From contig NZ_CP012479.1 in NCBI RefSeq assembly GCF_001281315.1, forward strand, positions 3,596,001-3,660,000: a stretch of DNA of 64,000 nt. Reading direction: 5' to 3'. This DNA is from Arthrobacter sp. ERGS1:01 (GTDB taxonomy: Bacteria > Actinomycetota > Actinomycetes > Actinomycetales > Micrococcaceae). Positions 35,136 to 43,666 of the stretch are shown piece by piece. Both the position numbers and the translations under genes were made by a program. Positions within the stretch are counted from its first letter, which is position 1. Each line of letters begins with the position of its first letter. The notes under the pieces are model-generated. The model saw only the letters and a program-made list of their open reading frames with translations, did no database searches and was not told the DNA's origin.

Positions 35136-36089
35136 TTACTTGAACGTGGCGCCGGTGAGGCGCTCGTAGGCATCCACGTAGCGGGCGCGGGTCCGTTCGA
35201 CGACGTCGGCGGGCAGTGCGGGCGGCGGGGTGTCCGAGTTCTTGTCCCACCCGGATTCCGGCCCGGCCAGCCAGTCACGCACATACTGCTTGTCGAAGCT
35301 GGGCTGCGCCTGCCCGGGCGCCCAGAGAGCGGCGTCCCAGAACCGTGAGGAGTCCGGGGTCAGGACCTCGTCGCCGAGCGTGATGACGCCGGTGGCCGGG
35401 TCGGTGCCGAACTCCACCTTGGTGTCCGCCAGGATGATGCCGCGTTCGCGGGCGATCTCCTCGGCACGCGAGTAGATTTCCAGGGTCAGCGACCGCAACT
35501 GCTCCGCGGACTCCGCACCAACGGTCTCCACCATGGTTTCAAACGTGATGTTCTCGTCGTGCGTGCCAACCTCGGCCTTGGCCGACGGCGTGAAGATCGG
35601 CGTCTCCAACCGTGAACCGTCGCTCAGCCCGGCGGGCAGCGGCAGCGCGCACACGGTCTGCGACTGGCGGTACTCAAGAAGGCCCGAGCCCGTCAGGTAG
35701 CCGCGGGAGATGCACTCGATGGGGAACATTTCGAGCTTCTTGCACACCATGGCGCGGCCGGCCACCGCGGCGGGCACACCGTTCTCCACCGTTGTGGCCA
35801 CCACGTGGTTGGGCACGTTGAGCTGCTCAAACCACCACAGGCTCAGCTGGGTCAGGATCCGGCCCTTGTCCGGGATTTCGCTGGCCAGGATCTGGTCAAA
35901 GGCGCTGATCCGGTCGCTGGCCACCACCAGGACGACGTCGGTGCGGCCGGCAAACGGGGTTTCGACAAGCTCGACCACCGACCCGGTGGTCGAGCTTGTC
36001 GAAACCGGGACGTAGAGGTCGCGGACCTTGCCGGAGTAGACGTGCTCCCAGCCGGGAAGGACGGGTGCCGGGATTGCTGCGGAAGTCAT
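35136..36089 (-). CDS. purC: Phosphoribosylaminoimidazole-succinocarboxamide synthase
   Basis: 317 residues. Couples CAIR and aspartate to SAICAR in purine synthesis. Motifs: YSGKVRDLY, VASDRISAFDQIL, RAMVCKKLEMFPIECISRGYLTGSG (in parts), KAEVGTHDENITFE. Between RDLYVP and RTDVVLVVASDR about 17 residues (VSTSSTTGSVVELVETPF) are extra; they are encoded by a 49-bp palindrome. The insertion lies before the ATP-site strand in a likely loop, and the frame is intact. ATG 36089 has AAGGAAAA upstream. It follows purD after 14 nt, same operon. Confidence 0.96.
   Translation of the reverse strand: MTSAAIPAPVLPGWEHVYSGKVRDLYVPVSTSSTTGSVVELVETPFAGRTDVVLVVASDRISAFDQILASEIPDKGRILTQLSLWWFEQLNVPNHVVATTVENGVPAAVAGRAMVCKKLEMFPIECISRGYLTGSGLLEYRQSQTVCALPLPAGLSDGSRLETPIFTPSAKAEVGTHDENITFETMVETVGAESAEQLRSLTLEIYSRAEEIARERGIILADTKVEFGTDPATGVITLGDEVLTPDSSRFWDAALWAPGQAQPSFDKQYVRDWLAGPESGWDKNSDTPPPALPADVVERTRARYVDAYERLTGATFK
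35958..36006. repeat. 49-bp palindromic repeat inserted in frame in purC
   Basis: Arms of 23 bp (GGTTTCGACAAGCTCGACCA...) at 35958-35980 and 35984-36006 are perfectly complementary, with a 3-bp centre. Degenerate relatives lie at 39304-39347 and 61269-61302, both intergenic. The translated insert reads STSSTTGSVVELVET. Confidence 0.9.
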
Positions 36090-36103
36090 GTGCTTGGTTT
36101 TCC

Positions 36104-37396
36104 TTATGCCTGGGCGGCGGAGCCGGCCACGGTGATTTCGCCACGGGCCGCCTTGGCCGCGATGTCGGTGCGGTATTGGCCGCCTTCCAGGGAGATCAGC
36201 TCAATGCCGGCGTAGGCGCGTTCGCGGGCGTCCACCAGGTCGGCGCCCAGACCAACCACGGCGAGGACCCGGCCGCCGGCGCTGACGGTGCTACCGTCGT
36301 CGTCCGAGGCGGTGCCGGCGTGCAGCACGTGCACGCCGTCGAGGCGGTTGGCCTTCTTCAGGCCGCGGATCTTGTCCCCTGTGCGCGGGGCCTCGGGGTA
36401 GTTTTCGCTGGCCAGGACGACGGCGACGGCGGTCTCGGGTGCCCAGCGCAGCTCGTCGATTTCCTCGAGCTGGCCCTTGGCGGCAGCCAGCAGGACACCG
36501 CCCAGCGGGGTCTTCAGGCGGGCCAGGACGGCCTGGGTTTCGGGATCGCCAAAGCGGGCGTTGAATTCGATGACGCGGGTGCCGCGGCTGGTCAGGGCCA
36601 GGCCGCAGTACAGGACGCCGGTGAACGGGGTGCCGCGCCGCGCCATTTCGTCGATGGTGGGCTGGGCGACGCGGTCGATGACTTCCTGCACCAGGCCGGC
36701 GGGAACCCATTCCAGCGGCGAGTAGGCGCCCATGCCGCCGGTGTTGGGGCCTTCGTCGCCGTCGAAGATGCGCTTGAAGTCCTGGGCGGGGGCGAGCGGG
36801 ACCACGGTGCGGCCGTCGGCCAGGACGAAGAGCGAGACCTCGGGGCCGTCGAGGAATTCCTCGATGACCACGGTGCCGCCCACGTCAAAGCAGCCCTGCG
36901 CGTGGGCCAGGGCCTCGTCGCGGTCGTTCGTGACCACCACGCCCTTGCCGGCGGCCAGGCCGTCGTCCTTGACCACATAGGGTGCCCCGAAGGCGTCGAG
37001 GGCATCGGCGGCTTCGGCGGCGTTGGTGGCCACCCTAGCCATGGCGGTGGGAACCTGGGCCTCGGCCATGATCGCCTTCGCGAACGCCTTGGAGGCCTCC
37101 AGCTGGGCAGCCTCGCGGCTGGGACCAAACACGGGAATCCCGGCCGCACGGACGGCGTCGGCCACGCCTGCGGCCAGCGGAGCCTCCGGGCCCACCACCA
37201 CCAGGTCCGATTCCAGCTTGAGCGCCAGGGCCGTCACGGCCGCCGGATCATTGGCGTTAATGCTGTGCGTGGGCACAATTTCAGCGATGCCGGCGTTGCC
37301 GGGAGCCGCATGGACTTCCGTCACATTCGGGTCACTGAGTAAGGAGCGGACAATGGCGTGTTCGCGGCCGCCGGGGCCAATCACTAGAACCTTCAC
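36104..37396 (-). CDS. purD: Phosphoribosylamine-glycine ligase
   Basis: 430 residues, ATP-grasp enzyme that joins glycine to phosphoribosylamine. N-terminal VLVIGPGGREHAI, then FGPSREAAQLEASKAFAK, YVVKDDGLAAGKGVVV (ATP loop), GPEVSLFVLADG and IEFNARFGDPETQ with the metal-binding residues. The start is GTG 37396. TACCCT (minus strand, 37408-37403) ends exactly 6 nt before it and there is no ribosome site, so the mRNA looks leaderless. First gene of the purD-purC operon. Confidence 0.96.
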   Translation of the reverse strand: MKVLVIGPGGREHAIVRSLLSDPNVTEVHAAPGNAGIAEIVPTHSINANDPAAVTALALKLESDLVVVGPEAPLAAGVADAVRAAGIPVFGPSREAAQLEASKAFAKAIMAEAQVPTAMARVATNAAEAADALDAFGAPYVVKDDGLAAGKGVVVTNDRDEALAHAQGCFDVGGTVVIEEFLDGPEVSLFVLADGRTVVPLAPAQDFKRIFDGDEGPNTGGMGAYSPLEWVPAGLVQEVIDRVAQPTIDEMARRGTPFTGVLYCGLALTSRGTRVIEFNARFGDPETQAVLARLKTPLGGVLLAAAKGQLEEIDELRWAPETAVAVVLASENYPEAPRTGDKIRGLKKANRLDGVHVLHAGTASDDDGSTVSAGGRVLAVVGLGADLVDARERAYAGIELISLEGGQYRTDIAAKAARGEITVAGSAAQA

Positions 37397-37525
37397 GTTT
37401 CAAGGGTACTTGGCCCGGGGGTCGGGTCAGTAAAGTGACGTCGCCGACGCCGCGGGCATCTGGGGCCCTATCGGTGACATCATGGAAGGACCGGACGTAA
37501 AAAGACCACCACGTTCGGCGCAGAC

Positions 37526-38068
37526 GTGAAGGACGCCTTGAAACAAACAGTTGGCTATACAGCGAAGATCTTCCTCAACCCGCCGGTCCTGGCCGCGGGT
37601 TTTGCCGCCGTGCCCCCGGAAGGTCGGATCGCCGGCAAGGTCGCCGGCGCACCGGCCGGCACCACCGTCAACGCCACCCTCGACGGCGTCACCACCCTGG
37701 CAGCGGTGGCATCCAACGGCGAGTGGTGGCTCGCGGCGCCAGACACCAGCGGCCACTTCACGCTCACCGCCCAGGCCAAGAACGGTTTCAGCAGTTCCGC
37801 ATCGGCAAAGTTCCGGATCACCGTCACCGAGGAAAGCCCCTCCGCACCCGAGGTTGAAAATTCGGCTGTTGAAAGCCCGGCTCTTGAAAGCTCGACGCCG
37901 GCCGGCCAGTCGCTGCCCGCCGGTTCCGACCCCGAGAGCTCCGACGCCGACCGGCCCGGCCCCATCGCAGCGGTGACGGCGGCCATGCGCCCCGCACTCG
38001 GGGCGGCCGCCGGCCTGTTGCTCGGCGGCGCCGCCTTCGTGCTGTTCCGCCGACGCCCCGGCGCCTAA
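37526..38068 (+). CDS. Small surface-type protein with Ig-like region and C-terminal membrane anchor
   Basis: 180 residues. Residues about 30-110 resemble a bacterial Ig-like/adhesin repeat (GRIAGKVAGAPAGTTVNATLDG... GHFTLTAQAKNGFSSSA). A Ser/Pro/Glu-rich stretch follows, then a hydrophobic segment (ALGAAAGLLLGGAAFVLF) and RRRPGA, like a cell-wall sorting tail without LPxTG. No clear signal peptide is encoded from GTG 37526, so the true N-terminus may differ. A 15-codon frame from ATG 37482 ends inside this start (GTGA overlap). Divergent from purD. Confidence 0.6.
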   Translation: MKDALKQTVGYTAKIFLNPPVLAAGFAAVPPEGRIAGKVAGAPAGTTVNATLDGVTTLAAVASNGEWWLAAPDTSGHFTLTAQAKNGFSSSASAKFRITVTEESPSAPEVENSAVESPALESSTPAGQSLPAGSDPESSDADRPGPIAAVTAAMRPALGAAAGLLLGGAAFVLFRRRPGA

Positions 38069-38159
38069 ACCCCAAGAAACCGGTGCCGGCGGCAAAATGC
38101 TCGCTGAACCGCCGCGGGCGCCAGCCTGCCCGCCACCCGATCCTCGCTATGATGACAGC

Positions 38160-39164
38160 ATGATCCAGACCTTCCGGGCGCACGACGCCGTAGAACTCGC
38201 CGTCCTGGAACGCAGTGGATTTGTTGAATCCAGGCACGTGGGTGCCGCCGTCGTCGTGGCCGGGGACGGCTCGGTGGTGACGTCGCTGGGCGCCATTGAC
38301 TCCCCCGTCTTCCCGCGCTCCAGCGTGAAACCGTTCCAGGCGTTGGCCGCCATGCAGGCCGGCGTCCCGCTGCGCGGCGCGCAGGTGGCCATTGCGGCCG
38401 GCAGCCACACGGGCTCGCTCGACCACATGGACGTGGTGAGCGGCATGCTCAAGGCCGCCGGCGTCACCGAAGACCAGTTGGGCTGCCCGCACGCGTGGCC
38501 GGCCGACCCGCCGGCCCGGGCGTGGCTGGTCCGCAGCGAACGGGGCAAGTCCCGGCTCGCCATGAACTGCTCCGGCAAACACGCAGCGTTCCTGTGGGCG
38601 TGCACGGAAAATGGCTGGGACACCGCCGGCTACCTCGAACCCAACCACCCCATGCAGCGCGCAGTGCGGACCGTGATCGAGGAATACACCGGACAGCCCG
38701 TCCAACACACGGGCGTGGATGGCTGCGGTGCACCCGTCATGGCCGTCACCCTGACCGGTCTGGCCCGCGCGTTCACCACCCTGGCCAAGGCGCCGTCGGA
38801 CAAGAACGCCAACGCCCGGGCTGCAACGATCGCCACGTCCATGCTCGACTACCCGTGGGCTGTGGAGGGCCACGGCCGGCCCAACACCGTGGTCATGGAG
38901 GAGCTGGGCGTCCTGGCCAAGCTTGGCGCGGAGGGCGTCATCGCCATGGCCACCCCGACCGGTGCCAGCGTCGCCGTGAAGATGCTCGACGGCAACGGCC
39001 GGGCGGCAACCCTGGTGGGCCTGACGCTGCTGGCCGCCGCCGGCGCACTGGACGTGCCCGAGGTTGCCGGAGTCCTCGCCAAGGTGGTTCCCCCTGTCAT
39101 GGGCGGCGGCCGGCCCGCCGGGAGCCTGCGCCTGGGATCGGCCGTCAGCGCGTTGCTGGACTAA
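38160..39164 (+). CDS. L-asparaginase II, Rhizobium etli type
   Basis: 334 residues. Hydrolyses asparagine to aspartate and ammonia. The sequence is of the class 3 (ReAV-like) asparaginases, unrelated to E. coli AnsA/AnsB. Catalytic Ser-Lys motifs are FPRSSVKPFQ and GSHTGS; the metal or Cys-Lys site is MNCSGKH plus VDGCGAP, as in ReAV. ATG 38160 is preceded by TATGAT (38148-38153) at exactly 6 nt with no ribosome site: a leaderless start. It stands alone between the surface-type gene and a repeat region. Confidence 0.9.
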   Translation: MIQTFRAHDAVELAVLERSGFVESRHVGAAVVVAGDGSVVTSLGAIDSPVFPRSSVKPFQALAAMQAGVPLRGAQVAIAAGSHTGSLDHMDVVSGMLKAAGVTEDQLGCPHAWPADPPARAWLVRSERGKSRLAMNCSGKHAAFLWACTENGWDTAGYLEPNHPMQRAVRTVIEEYTGQPVQHTGVDGCGAPVMAVTLTGLARAFTTLAKAPSDKNANARAATIATSMLDYPWAVEGHGRPNTVVMEELGVLAKLGAEGVIAMATPTGASVAVKMLDGNGRAATLVGLTLLAAAGALDVPEVAGVLAKVVPPVMGGGRPAGSLRLGSAVSALLD

Positions 39165-39295
39165 TCCCCAACTGCTCCCCGTGCCTCGTACCTCGGCCGG
39201 GGTCCCTCGCAGTCGTGGCCCCACCCAACTGCTCCCCGTGCCTCGTACCTCGGCCGGGGTCCCTCGCAGTCATGGCCCCACCCAACTGCTCCCCG
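39165..39295. repeat. 57-bp tandem repeat, two copies plus a partial third
   Basis: The unit contains CCCAACTGCTCCCCGTGCCT and GGGGTCCCTCG. Copies start at 39165 and 39222 and differ by one base; a 17-bp partial third copy starts at 39279. Read on the minus strand, the unit resembles the dispersed element at 42961-43031 and 62920-62976 (CGAGGGACCC(C)GG, CCGAGGYACGAG). It lies right after the asparaginase stop. Confidence 0.85.
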
Positions 39296-39303
39296 GTCTG
39301 AGG

Positions 39304-39347
39304 GGATCTCGACAAGCTCGATCACCGAGCCCCACCCACCGAAACCG
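39304..39347. repeat. Degenerate copy of the purC palindromic element
   Basis: GATCTCGACAAGCTCGATCA matches the left arm of the 35958 element with a few changes; the right arm is mostly lost, leaving CCGAAACC at 39339-39346. It lies between the tandem repeat and the SCP2-like gene. Confidence 0.6.
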
Positions 39348-39359
39348 CAAGGAGACACC

Positions 39360-39713
39360 ATGGCAGCCCGCCGCCGCATCGACATCGCCGAGGGCCGGGC
39401 AGCCCTGGCGGCATGGCGCGCGGGCGAGGTGCCCCGGGCCGTGACCGCCATGGCCGTGCGGTTCACCCTGGAGGAACTCTCCGCCCGGGTCCCCGGCAAC
39501 TCGGTGGAGGTCCGGGTGCCCCCGTTTGGCGTCACCCAGTGCATTGCCGGCCCGCGCCATACCCGCGGCACCCCGCCCAATGTGGTGGAGTGTGACGCCG
39601 GGACGTGGCTCGCGCTGGTGACCGGACAGACAAACTGGGCGGACGCCGTCGAACGCGGCGCGGTGGCGGCGTCAGGCCTGCGGGCCGATTTGTCGGAGCA
39701 ACTGCCCCTCTGA
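39360..39713 (+). CDS. Small sterol-carrier-like (SCP2-type) protein
   Basis: 117 residues: [19 protein letters not shown]... [31 protein letters not shown]. The C-terminal part matches the SCP2/MDMPI-like hydrophobic-ligand fold seen in the actinobacterial sterol carrier family protein found next to purF. The ribosome site is AAGGAG. Ligand unknown. Confidence 0.75.
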   Translation: MAARRRIDIAEGRAALAAWRAGEVPRAVTAMAVRFTLEELSARVPGNSVEVRVPPFGVTQCIAGPRHTRGTPPNVVECDAGTWLALVTGQTNWADAVERGAVAASGLRADLSEQLPL

Positions 39714-39747
39714 GCCACCCCCGGTCCGGTGCGGGTACCCTTAAAGC

Positions 39748-40086
39748 ATGACTTCCCAGCCTGTTGACCCTTCCGCCGCCGCCACAAGCGGGCCCGGCGA
39801 GCGTCGCGAACTAACAGTCCGCCGCGCCCCCAAGTTTGTGCCGTTCATGATTGTCGGCGCCCTGCTCGGCGTCGTGGCCGCAGGGATCTTCACGCTGCTC
39901 TCCCCCAGCACCGAGGACTTTGAACCGAGCAGCGTGTTCGGTTTCTTCAGCGTTTTGCTGGTGCTCCCGGGGCTGGGCCTTGGCGCGGTCGCGGCCCTCG
40001 TGATCGATCGTCAGAGCGTCCGCAAGGCCCGCACGGCAGTGGTCGAGTCCGTGCCCGAGTCCGACGAGGACACCTCCGCGCACTAA
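39748..40086 (+). CDS. Small two-helix membrane protein
   Basis: 112 residues with membrane segments at about 29-49 (FVPFMIVGALLGVVAAGIFTLL) and 63-83 (GFFSVLLVLPGLGLGAVAALV), and an acidic C-terminal tail. Function unknown. TACCCT (39736-39741) ends 6 nt before ATG: probably leaderless. It sits 51 nt before purF in the same direction. Confidence 0.8.
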   Translation: MTSQPVDPSAAATSGPGERRELTVRRAPKFVPFMIVGALLGVVAAGIFTLLSPSTEDFEPSSVFGFFSVLLVLPGLGLGAVAALVIDRQSVRKARTAVVESVPESDEDTSAH

Positions 40087-40137
40087 CTCCCGCGGATGCG
40101 GTTAGAGGCCGCCGCCATTACGTGAGATAATTTTTTC

Positions 40138-41703
40138 GTGGCACGCGGAGACGGAAAACTATCCCATGATCTTTTACCCGGCGAAAAGGGACCCCAGGAT
40201 GCTTGTGGCGTTCTGGGCATCTGGGCACCCGGTGAAGAGGTTGCAAAACTAACCTATTACGGGCTGTATTCACTACAGCACCGTGGTCAGGAATCGGCGG
40301 GCATCGCGACGAGCGATGGCAAGCGGATCAGTGTATACAAGGACATGGGGCTCGTTTCCCAGGTCTTTGACGAACCCACACTGAACACCCTGACCGGGCA
40401 CATGGCCGTGGGCCACTGCCGTTATTCCACGACTGGTGCGGCCAATTGGGCCAACGCCCAGCCCACCCTTGGCGCCACCGGTACCGGCACTGTCGCCCTG
40501 GCGCACAACGGAAACCTGACGAACTCCGCCGAGCTCCATGAGATGGTGATCGCCAAATACGGCGTCCCCACCTCCGGCGAAATGGCGCAGGGCAACACGA
40601 CCGACACAGCACTTGTCACCACCTTGCTCCAGGGCGAGGACGGCGGTTCCCTCGAGGAAACCGCCATGGAACTGCTGCCCAAGGTCCACGGCGCCTTCTC
40701 CTTCGTCTTCATGGACGAACACACCCTGTACGCGGCACGCGACCCCCACGGCGTCCGGCCGCTGGTGCTTGGCCGGCTGGAGAACGGCTGGGTGGTTGCC
40801 TCCGAGGGCGCCGCCCTGGCCACCATGGGCGCAAGCTTCATCCGCGAAATCGAGCCGGGCGAATTCATCGCCATCGACGAGGACGGCGTGCGCACCCAGC
40901 GCTTCGCCCCGGCCACCCCGGCCGGCTGCGTGTTCGAGTACGTCTACCTGGCCCGCCCGGACGCCACTATTGCCGGACGCTCCGTCTACGAATCCCGCGT
41001 TGAAATGGGCCGCCAGCTGGCCCGTGAAAACCACGCCGAGGCCGATCTGGTGATTCCGGTCCCCGAGTCCGGCACCCCGGCCGCCATTGGCTACGCCGAA
41101 CAATCCGGCATCCCGTTTGCACACGGCTTCGTCAAGAACGCCTATGTGGGCCGCACGTTCATCCAGCCCAGCGAGACCCTGCGCAAGCTCGGCATCCGGC
41201 TGAAGCTGAACGCCCTTGAGTCCGTGATCCGCGGCAAGCGCATCGTGGTGGTCGATGACTCGATCGTCCGCGGCAACACCCAGCGCGCCGTGGTTCGCAT
41301 GCTCAAGGAAGCCGGCGCTGCCGAGGTCCACGTGAAGATCTCCTCCCCGCCCGTGCGCTGGCCATGCTTCTACGGCATCGACTTCGCCTCCCGCGCGGAG
41401 CTGATCGCCAACGGCGCGGCCATCGACGAGATCGGCAAGTCCATCGGCGCCGACTCACTCGCCTACATTTCCGAGGACGGCATGATCGATGCCACCTTGC
41501 AGCCGCGCGAACGCCTGTGCACCGCGTGCTTCACCGGCACCTACCCGATCGAGCTGCCTTCCAGCGACCGTCTGGGCAAGAACCTGCTCGAGCGCACCAA
41601 GCCCGAGAACAACACCACCTCCACCGGTTGCGATCCGGGACCTGATGCGGAACTGGAAAACCTCCTGACCGATCAAGACCGCACCGCCGCAGACGGCTCA
41701 TAA
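40138..41703 (+). CDS. purF: Amidophosphoribosyltransferase
   Basis: 521 residues. Catalyses the committed step of purine synthesis, PRPP + glutamine to phosphoribosylamine. A 22-residue propeptide precedes the nucleophile Cys23 (QDACGVLGIW), as in the B. subtilis-type enzyme. The PRPP loop is VVVDDSIVRGNT. Four Cys (AGCVFEY, RWPCFYG, RERLCTACFTG) match the iron-sulfur ligands of that type. The start is GTG 40138 with GATAAT (40126-40131) ending 6 nt before it, so leaderless. purM follows after 22 nt. Confidence 0.97.
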   Translation: MARGDGKLSHDLLPGEKGPQDACGVLGIWAPGEEVAKLTYYGLYSLQHRGQESAGIATSDGKRISVYKDMGLVSQVFDEPTLNTLTGHMAVGHCRYSTTGAANWANAQPTLGATGTGTVALAHNGNLTNSAELHEMVIAKYGVPTSGEMAQGNTTDTALVTTLLQGEDGGSLEETAMELLPKVHGAFSFVFMDEHTLYAARDPHGVRPLVLGRLENGWVVASEGAALATMGASFIREIEPGEFIAIDEDGVRTQRFAPATPAGCVFEYVYLARPDATIAGRSVYESRVEMGRQLARENHAEADLVIPVPESGTPAAIGYAEQSGIPFAHGFVKNAYVGRTFIQPSETLRKLGIRLKLNALESVIRGKRIVVVDDSIVRGNTQRAVVRMLKEAGAAEVHVKISSPPVRWPCFYGIDFASRAELIANGAAIDEIGKSIGADSLAYISEDGMIDATLQPRERLCTACFTGTYPIELPSSDRLGKNLLERTKPENNTTSTGCDPGPDAELENLLTDQDRTAADGS

Positions 41704-41725
41704 GAAAACGCAGGAAAGAGACGCC

Positions 41726-42871
41726 ATGACCAACGCCTCCCAGGAACCCGCAACAGCCATCACCTACGCCAGCGCCGGTGTTGACACCGAAGCCGGGGAC
41801 CGCGCCGTCGAACTCATGAAGGAAGCCGTCAAGGCCACGCACGGCCCGTCCGTGATTGGCGGATTCGGCGGCTTTGCCGGGCTCTACGACGTCTCCAAGC
41901 TGCTCACGTACAAGAAGCCGTACCTGGCCACGTCCACCGACGGCGTGGGCACCAAGGTTGCCATCGCCCAGGCCATGGACATCCACGACACCATTGGTTA
42001 CGACCTGGTGGGCATGGTGGTCGATGACATCGTGGTGGTGGGCGCCGAGCCTTTGTTCATGACCGACTACATCGCCACGGGCAAGGTTGTCCCGGAGCGC
42101 GTGGCGGACATCGTCCGCGGCATCGCCGGCGCCTGCAAGGTTGCCGGAACGGCCCTGGTGGGTGGCGAAACCGCCGAGCACCCCGGCCTGCTGGCCCCGG
42201 ACGAGTACGACGTCGCAGGTGCTTGCACGGGTGTCGTCGAGGCTGATTTGCTGCTGGGTCCCGAACGCGTCCGCGCCGGTGACGTCATCATCGGCATGGC
42301 CTCCTCGGGACTGCACTCCAACGGTTACTCGCTGGTGCGCCGCGTCATCAACCACGCCGGCTGGGCCCTGGACCGCCAGGTTTCCGAGCTGGGCCGCACG
42401 CTGGGCGAGGAACTCCTGGAGCCCACCCGCGTATACGCCGCCGACTGCCTTGACCTGACCCGTTACCTGCCGGTCACGCAGGAAAAGGCCGTCCACGGCT
42501 TCAGCCACGTCACCGGTGGCGGCCTGGCTGCCAACTTGGCGCGCGTGCTGCCGCAGGGCCTGGTGGCCACGGTGGACCGCTCCACCTGGAGCCTGCCGGC
42601 CATCTTCAACCTGGTCTCCCAGCTGGGCAACGTGCCGCTGGCCGACCTGGAGCGCACGCTGAACCTCGGTGTTGGCATGGTGGCCGTGGTGTCGGCCGAC
42701 GCCGCCGACGCCGCCGTCGAGCGCCTGAACTCCCGAGGCCTGCCGTCGTGGGTCATGGGCACCGTGGCGAAGGAAGCCTCCGACGCCGACCGCACCGGCA
42801 CCGACTACACCCAGGGCGCCAAGGGCGTTGACGGCGGCGCCGTCCGCCTGGTGGGCAACTACGCTTCCTAG
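41726..42871 (+). CDS. purM: Phosphoribosylformylglycinamidine cyclo-ligase
   Basis: 381 residues. Closes the imidazole ring (FGAM to AIR). Typical N-terminus ITYASAGVDTEAGDRAVELMK, FGGFAGLYD, STDGVGTKV, GMVVDDIVVVGAEPLFMTDY and GGETAEHPGLL, then GGGLAANLARVLP. AGGAAAGAG precedes the ATG. Co-transcribed with purF; a 27-bp-stem terminator follows. Confidence 0.97.
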   Translation: MTNASQEPATAITYASAGVDTEAGDRAVELMKEAVKATHGPSVIGGFGGFAGLYDVSKLLTYKKPYLATSTDGVGTKVAIAQAMDIHDTIGYDLVGMVVDDIVVVGAEPLFMTDYIATGKVVPERVADIVRGIAGACKVAGTALVGGETAEHPGLLAPDEYDVAGACTGVVEADLLLGPERVRAGDVIIGMASSGLHSNGYSLVRRVINHAGWALDRQVSELGRTLGEELLEPTRVYAADCLDLTRYLPVTQEKAVHGFSHVTGGGLAANLARVLPQGLVATVDRSTWSLPAIFNLVSQLGNVPLADLERTLNLGVGMVAVVSADAADAAVERLNSRGLPSWVMGTVAKEASDADRTGTDYTQGAKGVDGGAVRLVGNYAS

Positions 42872-42879
42872 AGGATTCG

Positions 42880-42943
42880 GACGGCGTTTGCGTAAAAGGC
42901 CGGTGGTTTACCACCGGCCTTTTACGCAAACGCCGTCTTTTTT
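42880..42943 (+). terminator. purFM terminator, perfect 27-bp stem and T-run
   Basis: GACGGCGTTTGCGTAAAAGG... (42880-42906) pairs perfectly with 42911-42937 around the loop TTTA, followed by six T. The stem is far longer than needed for intrinsic termination. Confidence 0.92.
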
Positions 42944-42960
42944 GCATCCGGGGTGCATGG

Positions 42961-43031
42961 GTGGGGCCCCGCGCCCGAGGGACCCGGCAGAAGGCTCGCC
43001 CGCGAGCCTTCTGCCGGGAGGGCGTGGGGAA
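42961..43031. repeat. Dispersed GAGGGACCC element with 16-bp hairpin
   Basis: Shared flanks GCGCCCGAGGGACCCGG and GAGGGCGTGGGGA match 62920-62976. In this copy the middle is a perfect 16-bp hairpin (42983-42998 with 43003-43018, loop CCCG). It lies between the purM terminator and the convergent DUF3073 gene. Confidence 0.75.
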
Positions 43032-43111
43032 CAACAAAATCCCCGCCCGTCGCATCAGCTCCAAGCTGTGCGTCGTGCAGGGTTTGTTGCGTTATAGAAG
43101 CCTAAGCGGTC

Positions 43112-43342
43112 CTAGCCAATGCGGCGGGAGTCCACTTCGTCATCGTCTTCAAACTGATCCGCATATTTGTCTTCATATGCCGAGTAGTCCGGCTCTGCGG
43201 GAACCTCAACATGATGGCTCGGGGCTCGCCGAGTAGTTCCACCGAGCTCTTTTTGCAGAGCTGAATAATCAGTGTTCGGGGAGTAGTACTTAATGTCCCG
43301 AGCCTGCTTGGTTGCCTTCGCCTTTTGACGGCCGCGCCCCAT
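43112..43342 (-). CDS. DUF3073 protein
   Basis: 76 residues: MGRGRQKAKATKQARDIKYYSPNTDYSALQKEL... then an acidic tail (YADQFEDDDEVDSRRIG). The first 32 residues are the DUF3073 signature, which is confined to actinobacteria. Function unknown. ATG 43342 has AAAAGGGGG upstream; an upstream in-frame start (43417) is not supported. It commonly lies next to purM. Confidence 0.9.
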   Translation of the reverse strand: MGRGRQKAKATKQARDIKYYSPNTDYSALQKELGGTTRRAPSHHVEVPAEPDYSAYEDKYADQFEDDDEVDSRRIG

Positions 43343-43666
43343 GGCGTGACCCCCTTTTACACTTGGACCGGAGGTGGTCGCTCGGGCTAAGAGCGAGGCT
43401 CCGGAATATTCGGTCAATTTGTCGTACTACTAGATTACATGGTTTCTGCGCCACCTGCGCCCGATCGCTTGGTGTTCGCTTTGTGCGGGGGCAAAGATTT
43501 TCCACGGCCGAGACTCGAAAATTCGGTAGAGTCACATGTACGGGGAGTTATTTCCCGTGGTGAGGCACCAATGACGCGGCGGATCAGCCCGCACGGCATG
43601 GGACATCCCCCATTTCAGGCGACAAATTTAGTGCCCTCCGGGCATGGCAGGGAAGGCCAGTTCTTC
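43343..43666. other. 324-nt divergent non-coding region
   Basis: Contains TTGACC (minus strand, 43417-43412) as a possible -35 for DUF3073 and TAGAGT (43527-43532) as a possible -10 for the downstream plus-strand gene. An in-frame ATG at 43571 with TGAGG before it could extend the next protein by 32 residues, but its codons (TTA, AGG, GGA, AAT) are unlike the neighbours. Nothing else is recognisable. Confidence 0.5.

Noticed and set aside
39165..39295. CRISPR or coding tandem repeat
   Set aside because: Only two full contiguous 57-bp units without spacers, and no convincing frame.
40087..40137. Purine riboswitch before purF
   Set aside because: The gap is only 51 nt and the -10 hexamer ends 6 nt before the GTG, leaving no transcribed leader for an aptamer.
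43439..43666. N-terminal extension of the septum-formation-type protein
   Set aside because: The frame is open, but the codons (TTA, AGG, AAT, GGA) differ from the gene body and the region contains promoter-like sequence. A start at 43571 remains possible.
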